NCBI GenBank assembly: GCA_934725575.1
Contig: CAKVCK010000030.1
Span: 1 to 36,469 of the forward strand
Direction of reading: 5' to 3'
DNA: 36,469 bases
Source of the DNA: an uncultured Bacteroidales bacterium
Lineage (GTDB): Bacteria; Bacteroidota; Bacteroidia; Bacteroidales; UBA932
Shown: piece by piece, positions 32,240 to 36,469 of the stretch
Layout: every line of letters begins with the position of its first letter
Position numbering within the stretch: the stretch's first letter is position 1
Made by a program: the position numbers and the translations under genes
The notes under the pieces: model-generated
What the model was told of the DNA's origin: nothing
The model's input: the letters and a program-made list of their open reading frames with translations, nothing else
Database searches by the model: none

Positions 32240-32971
32240 TTAATGTTTTATTGCTCTTTTTGCTTTTATGAGAAAATTAATGACTCCCTGCCCAAACACT
32301 CTGCTCAACCAGTTTTTAAATCTGGCTGATTTTGGCACCCACGATTCTGCATAATGGTGGATCGTTCTTGTGTTAGAAGTTATTTTAAGTTCTCTGGTGT
32401 CATAATCTATTGGACAAAAGTAATCTTTGGGGTAAATCATAAATCCACCGCATTTTTGTATTCCTTCTCTATTTTGCAGACCATTTAACAGCAATTCTTC
32501 AGTTGTGATTTGCACAATGTTCTTTAGGCAAGGTGTTCCATCTTTATTGAGAAAGCTAAAGGTCTTGTAAAGAGCTATCATTCTACCCAAGAATTCGTCT
32601 CCTGCCCCGGAACCGAAACCAAGACCCGGGTTGATATTTATGGCATAATCATTCCTTGATTCAACACCCATAAAATTTCCTTCTTCTATAATATCATAGA
32701 GAGATTCGATAACCTCAACATCTGTATCAAAATATAGCCCACCATAGTTGAATACGATCCAAAAGCGTGCATAATCACTAACAAATGCATATTTCTTAGC
32801 GGCGTAAGCTTCTCGAGTGTATTTAATGGCATTGACATCAAAATTTGATTCGTCCCAGCGCTTTATTTCATAGTCTGGAAGAAACTTTTCCCAAGACTTT
32901 ATGTATTTTTTAGCGCTTTGTGGGAGTTCTTTCCCCCCGAACCAGCAATAATGAATAATCTTAGGGATCAT
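32240..32971 (-). CDS. DXD-type capsular sugar transferase (GT32-like)
   Basis: A 243-residue cytosolic protein of the Gly_transf_sug / OCH1-like group. Motifs are IPKIIHYCWFGG at the N-terminus, KKYAFVSDYARFWIVFNYGG (about 78-97) and LYFDTDVEV (about 98-106) with the DXD motif. The C-terminus has TIHHYAESW, also typical. Such enzymes transfer hexoses in capsule synthesis. Its ATG overlaps the stop of the preceding GT2 gene by 4 bases. Confidence 0.9.
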   Translation of the reverse strand: MIPKIIHYCWFGGKELPQSAKKYIKSWEKFLPDYEIKRWDESNFDVNAIKYTREAYAAKKYAFVSDYARFWIVFNYGGLYFDTDVEVIESLYDIIEEGNFMGVESRNDYAININPGLGFGSGAGDEFLGRMIALYKTFSFLNKDGTPCLKNIVQITTEELLLNGLQNREGIQKCGGFMIYPKDYFCPIDYDTRELKITSNTRTIHHYAESWVPKSARFKNWLSRVFGQGVINFLIKAKRAIKH

Positions 32972-33897
32972 CTGGCAGAATTTGTCTTAAAAAATTGAAG
33001 TCCTGATTTATAACCGGAACATTTTTGCTTTAATATGGTCATGTCTCCTTTAATCAACGATATCAACATATTAATTATTATTGTATAAATGAAGCAAATC
33101 AAGTTGACAACCTTGCTTGAACGAGTAACATTGTCAAATAAGAATTTTTTCCAAAAAATCAGTTTAAACCTACAGTCGCAGAACGCCAAGACTTTATCTT
33201 TCTCAACATTGTTTACAGCCGTCCCAGCATCCAGATGCTTTATTCCAGAATCATACGAAGTGAGAACATTAAGCCCAGATAAGAACATTTTATAGAACAT
33301 TGTCTGATCTTCTCCCAATGCGTAGGGCATATCGTCTAGCCATAGTTCCTCTTGGAATCTTATCTTTTCAAAATCATTTTTTTTGCACAGGAAACACGGA
33401 CCGGCGTTTGTCTGTGATTTCATAATCGGACGTGGGTGTTTATTATAGGAATATCCTCCGTTCCGCATAACTTTATACCCCCAAGTATTATCATTAAACC
33501 TAACTGATATTCTACCTGATAAACGCAATGGTATCTCTTGTTTGGTAGATCGTCCAGCATTGTTAAAAACATCTGGCGATATGACATCCCCATTATATTT
33601 CTCTAAAGAATCAAATAATCGTTCAACCCCATATGGGGGGATGTAAACATCGTCATCCAAAAATAATATGTAGTCAGTCGTAACCTCCTTGTAATCTAAT
33701 GCACGCTGTGCAACCATTCCTTTTTTTACATAGATATATTCCTCAATGCCTGCAGTTTCCTTAGGAATATGGTATCCTTCTGCAATATATACAATGATTC
33801 TGGCTGGCTTTATAGTCTGATTAATCAAAGAATCAAGCAAGCATTGGTATTTTTCTCCAGCTGTGCCAAGAGTACGTATAGCTACGGTATATTCCAT
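32968..33897 (-). CDS. Glycosyltransferase family 2
   Basis: A 309-residue GT-A enzyme starting MEYTVAIRTLG. TDYILFLDDDVYIPP holds the metal-binding acidic cluster, NAGPCFLCKKNDF lines the acceptor site, and LGEDQTMFYKM has the ED pair. A hydrophobic segment near the C-terminus (FIYTIIINMLISLI) suggests membrane association. The start at 33897 is preferred because it lies right at the stop of the upstream gene; an in-frame ATG at 33906 and one at 33927, which would overlap that gene, are alternatives. Confidence 0.85.
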   Translation of the reverse strand: MEYTVAIRTLGTAGEKYQCLLDSLINQTIKPARIIVYIAEGYHIPKETAGIEEYIYVKKGMVAQRALDYKEVTTDYILFLDDDVYIPPYGVERLFDSLEKYNGDVISPDVFNNAGRSTKQEIPLRLSGRISVRFNDNTWGYKVMRNGGYSYNKHPRPIMKSQTNAGPCFLCKKNDFEKIRFQEELWLDDMPYALGEDQTMFYKMFLSGLNVLTSYDSGIKHLDAGTAVNNVEKDKVLAFCDCRFKLIFWKKFLFDNVTRSSKVVNLICFIYTIIINMLISLIKGDMTILKQKCSGYKSGLQFFKTNSAR

Positions 33898-33898
33898 T

Positions 33899-34924
33899 TT
33901 ATGCATATTGTCTTTTACAATAATCAAGAATTTTGATTACTTGATATTTGCATACTAATACTAGTGATGCTATTCTAGACGGTATAAGGGTCAGCAGCGG
34001 TATGTTTTTACTTCCTTTATACTCTTTCCGCCATTTTAGTATGCTTTTATGTATTTTCTCTATGTCTATTTTATTAAAGATCTCATTTATTGATACTGCT
34101 AATTCATTATATGATATAGACTTTAAAGTCCAAACATATAACATAATTGAATACCAATTATAGTCTTCATTAAGCTTTTGATTATTTGTAGATTCCGCAT
34201 ATTTATGGAAAGCATAGCACATATTAAATGAATCTTCAATATTCTTCAAATTTCCACGATTAGACGCTGAGCTACTTAATTTACGATAACCGTAATATTC
34301 TTTAGAAATATAACAACATTTTTGGGCCTTAAGGACTAATCTCGCAATGAAATCCATATCTTCAAGAAATTTTTGTCCCTCATTAAACCGTAAATCTCCA
34401 ATTGTTGATCTTCGTGTTAGGAGTAGTGGACCGAAAAATTCACCTCTAATTATTTCTGAGAAAAAAATGTCATTTGTAATAGATTGATTTGAGAACGGAT
34501 TTCTATACTTAATTAGATTGGATCCATAAAGAATACCATCATTCTCATCAATTGCTTTATAATCAAATCTGGTAATGTCGGCATCTGTGCTGATTGCAGT
34601 AGCTTTGACATCTTCAAGGCAGTGCGGGCTAATCCATAAGTCATCTGCATCCATAAATATTACATATTCTCCTTGGGCAATATTCAAGCCGAAATTTCTT
34701 GCTGAACTTACTCCTCCATTTGTTTTATGGAAGACAATAAACCTATCATCTTTTTTTGAGTACTTGTCAAGAATTGTACTTGATTCATCGGTTGACCCAT
34801 CATCTACTAGTATGCATTCGAAGTCTTTTTCAGTTTGTTTTATGATACTATCTAAACATTGTTTAATATATTTTTCTGTATTATATACAGGGATAATAAT
34901 CGATATAAGTCGTTTATTGTTCAT
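33899..34924 (-). CDS. Glycosyltransferase family 2
   Basis: A 341-residue GT-A enzyme. SIIIPVYNTEKYIKQCLDS at the start, CILVDDGSTDESS (about 37-49), NGGVSSARNFGLNIAQGEYV and FMDADDLW (about 90-97) give the full GT2 donor and DXD signature; EGQKFLEDMDFIARL has the ED acceptor-base motif. The gene is strongly AT-rich compared with the export genes. It overlaps the next upstream GT2 gene by 4 bases (ATGA). Confidence 0.93.
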   Translation of the reverse strand: MNNKRLISIIIPVYNTEKYIKQCLDSIIKQTEKDFECILVDDGSTDESSTILDKYSKKDDRFIVFHKTNGGVSSARNFGLNIAQGEYVIFMDADDLWISPHCLEDVKATAISTDADITRFDYKAIDENDGILYGSNLIKYRNPFSNQSITNDIFFSEIIRGEFFGPLLLTRRSTIGDLRFNEGQKFLEDMDFIARLVLKAQKCCYISKEYYGYRKLSSSASNRGNLKNIEDSFNMCYAFHKYAESTNNQKLNEDYNWYSIMLYVWTLKSISYNELAVSINEIFNKIDIEKIHKSILKWRKEYKGSKNIPLLTLIPSRIASLVLVCKYQVIKILDYCKRQYA

Positions 34925-35871
34925 CTTCCTATGATTTTTCGAATTTTGTTTATAAGTATAACCACTATACTCAAATGATTATTTAATAGCCAAGCCATAA
35001 TTTTGATTTTATTATTGATAAATGGACATGACCAAATATCTTTGCTAGGAATATTATTACATATCTCTGTAAATAGACTGTGTTCGATAGGATTTAGAAC
35101 TAATTCTTGAGTGGATTTTAAGAGTCTCCAATTTAGTGGCTTTCTAAGAGCATCGAAAGTATTTTGAGATTTAAAGAAGTTTATTATATCAAGATATGCC
35201 CATTGTTCATCCTTCTCTGTTTTTTTATTTAGATTATGCATTATTGAATTATTCTGCTGTCTATAATTGTAAAAATGATAATGACAGTTGACAATTTTTG
35301 AAGAATAGTAGCATAGTCTAACCATCAAGTGAAAATCTTCACAATAGGTTATTTCTGATGGACTTTCAAGTGTATTATATGTATATATATTATGTTTGGC
35401 TATTCCTTGCCATACTGTTGTCCAAGGTGATGAAATATAATCGCACAACGAAGTTATTTTGTTTTCAGTCCACTCAGAAACTTTGTAAGGCATTTTATAA
35501 TCATCATAGGCGAAGTAAAAGTCACCGATAACCATATCAGCGTTATTATTATCTGCTGTCTGCAGAAGCCTTTTGAGACTATCAGGTTCAATCCAGTCAT
35601 CTCCATCAATATGCATAATCCAATCTCCAGAAGAATGTTGTAGCCCATAATTTCGTGCACTTGTCAACCCTCCATTTTTTTTATGAAATGCTTTTATTCG
35701 ATGATCAATTCTAGCATAATAATCGCAAATACTACTCGAATGGTCTGTACTACCATCGTCAATTAATAAGCATTCAAAATCCAAGTACGTTTGGTGACAA
35801 ATGCTTTCTATACATTGGGATAAAAATTTTTCAATGTTGTAGATGGGGACAATTATTGAAACTTTAGGCAT
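34921..35871 (-). CDS. Glycosyltransferase family 2
   Basis: A 316-residue GT-A enzyme closely similar in its N-terminal half to the neighbour at 33899-34924: VSIIVPIYNIEKFLSQCIES, CLLIDDGSTDHSS, NGGLTSARNYGLQHSSGDW and MHIDGDDWIEP (DXD, about 88-98). The acceptor side shows YCEDFHLMVRL. It is the first gene of the leftward glycosyltransferase run within the window. The 220 bases upstream show no clear promoter box, so the true start of the transcript is uncertain. Confidence 0.93.
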   Translation of the reverse strand: MPKVSIIVPIYNIEKFLSQCIESICHQTYLDFECLLIDDGSTDHSSSICDYYARIDHRIKAFHKKNGGLTSARNYGLQHSSGDWIMHIDGDDWIEPDSLKRLLQTADNNNADMVIGDFYFAYDDYKMPYKVSEWTENKITSLCDYISSPWTTVWQGIAKHNIYTYNTLESPSEITYCEDFHLMVRLCYYSSKIVNCHYHFYNYRQQNNSIMHNLNKKTEKDEQWAYLDIINFFKSQNTFDALRKPLNWRLLKSTQELVLNPIEHSLFTEICNNIPSKDIWSCPFINNKIKIMAWLLNNHLSIVVILINKIRKIIGR

Positions 35872-36090
35872 GTTGTTAGATCGAATGGTGTTGAAAACGT
35901 GATTCTTAACTGTTTTTGTTGCAATGAGATTTAGAGTATTATCTCAGTCTGAATTTACATACTCTATTAAGAAGTAGTTTTGTAATGAATCAAAAAAATT
36001 ATCACAGGGGGGGATATGACTGATTATCAGTTGTTTTTAAGTGGGCGTATTTTCGTCGCTTTATAATTGTAAGGCAGTTAAGTTAAGAAG
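35872..36090. other. Gene-free AT-rich gap between capsule genes and IS remnant
   Basis: About 220 bases with no supported gene, no TAnnTTTG box on the minus strand that I can defend, and one run of seven G (36007-36013) outside any reading frame. It probably contains the promoter of the glycosyltransferase run or the end of a mobile element. Confidence 0.5.
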
Positions 36091-36332
36091 ATGTATTCAA
36101 CCAACCTCACTGATAATCAATGGCAAGTTATTTAAAAAATCATAAACGCGCAAGAAAGGAAGAGGAAACATCCTCTCTGCGGGATAATGGACGCGATACT
36201 TTACATAATCAAGACTGGTTGTCAGTGGCTTATGCTTCCCAAGGACTTCGCCCCGTGGCAGACCGTGTACTATTCTTACGCTGGCGGTCTCCGTCCACGA
36301 GGCGAACCTCTACGACAGCAAGGGGACTGTGA
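36091..36332 (+). pseudogene. Internally deleted IS5-type transposase remnant
   Basis: The frame from ATG 36091 reads MYSTNLTDNQWQVI, hits a TAA at 36133, then continues as KIINAQERKRKH and GIMDAILYIIKTGCQW, LPKDFAPWQTVYY: the N-terminus of an IS5-family (DUF4096-type) transposase. Near 36268-36285 the frame changes to TLAVSVHEANLYDSKGTV, which belongs to the later catalytic part of such proteins (HxANxxDSKG). About one hundred codons between are missing. So the remnant has a nonsense codon, an internal deletion and a truncated end. Terminal inverted repeats were not found. Confidence 0.72.
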
Positions 36333-36469
36333 CTATAATACGTGAATTTAACATATTTTTGTATAATTCATTACTTCGGTAAAAATTTACCATACTAAAA
36401 AGTTAAATAATGGAAGCCGGGTGACCGGTTCCGCTATATAAAAGTTCATTGAAATACTGTCAATAACTG
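36333..36469 (+). promoter_or_regulatory. Edge region with a possible -7 box and a short palindrome
   Basis: TATTTTTG (36354-36361) matches TAnnTTTG on the plus strand, and GGTAAAAATTTACC (36378-36391) is a perfect inverted repeat. They could belong to a gene starting beyond the window. No ORF is seen here. Confidence 0.25.

Noticed and set aside
36007..36013. Seven-G run as a phase-variation tract
   Set aside because: It lies outside any supported reading frame and at no clear promoter spacing.
36120..36332. 70-codon frame on the plus strand
   Set aside because: It is an out-of-frame reading of the transposase remnant; the homologous residues are in the frame starting at 36091.

Overview
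The window looks like a chromosomal segment of a Bacteroidota, most likely a Bacteroidales gut-type bacterium. The reasons are short-lipobox lipoproteins with fimbrillin-like N-termini, OmpA proteins of the Bacteroidales kind, a DUF4906-type lipoprotein, and several -7 promoter boxes matching TAnnTTTG. I cannot fix the genus. Base composition varies: the export genes are fairly GC-rich, the defence genes are lower, and the glycosyltransferase block from about 30 to 36 kb is strongly AT-rich.

Left part (about 0.5-15.6 kb). Two operons of the same plan face each other. The rightward one reads OmpA (563-1768), a 71-residue small protein (1776-1991), a frameshifted PI-PLC-like lipoprotein (2003-4260) and an endonuclease/exonuclease/phosphatase-fold lipoprotein (4476-6320). 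The leftward one starts at 15541: OmpA paralogue, a 55-residue small protein missed by length-limited ORF calling (14021-14188), a 1081-residue DUF4906-type lipoprotein, a CotH-kinase lipoprotein and a 5'-truncated PI-PLC-like remnant. They converge on terminators at 6344-6377 and 7302-7333, with a lipocalin and a tandem array of hairpin repeats between. Three lipoproteins share nearly the same N-terminal layout (lipobox Cys about 20, TRT about 46, Trp about 63, GD about 67, aromatic-YP about 110) but carry three different C-terminal domains.

Middle part (15.7-23.3 kb). A leftward capsule/exopolysaccharide operon has its own promoter near 22.1 kb: initiating sugar-phosphate transferase, PqqD-like protein, NTP_transf_5-like nucleotidyltransferase, HprK-related kinase, Wza-like exporter and a Wzc-like tyrosine autokinase with a nine-fold Gly-Tyr tail. 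The PqqD/nucleotidyltransferase/HprK trio is wedged between chain initiation and export. A GT4 glycosyltransferase precedes it.

Defence insert (23.4-27.5 kb). Between two GT4 genes lie two ATPase-centred modules: an AAA ATPase with a 154-residue nuclease-like partner, then an HNH endonuclease followed by a PARIS-like pair (AriA-type ATPase plus AriB-type DUF4435/TOPRIM protein). The AriB gene carries an apparent one-base frameshift in an A run.

Right part (27.6-35.9 kb). All genes are leftward: two GT4 genes, a Wzy-like polymerase, then GT2, DXD-type sugar transferase and three more GT2 genes, mostly touching or overlapping. No Wzx flippase is visible, so the locus probably continues outside the window. 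The right edge holds an internally deleted IS5-type transposase remnant. A heptamer, GAATATG, is dispersed at about 35 sites on both strands but is almost absent from the AT-rich glycosyltransferase block.
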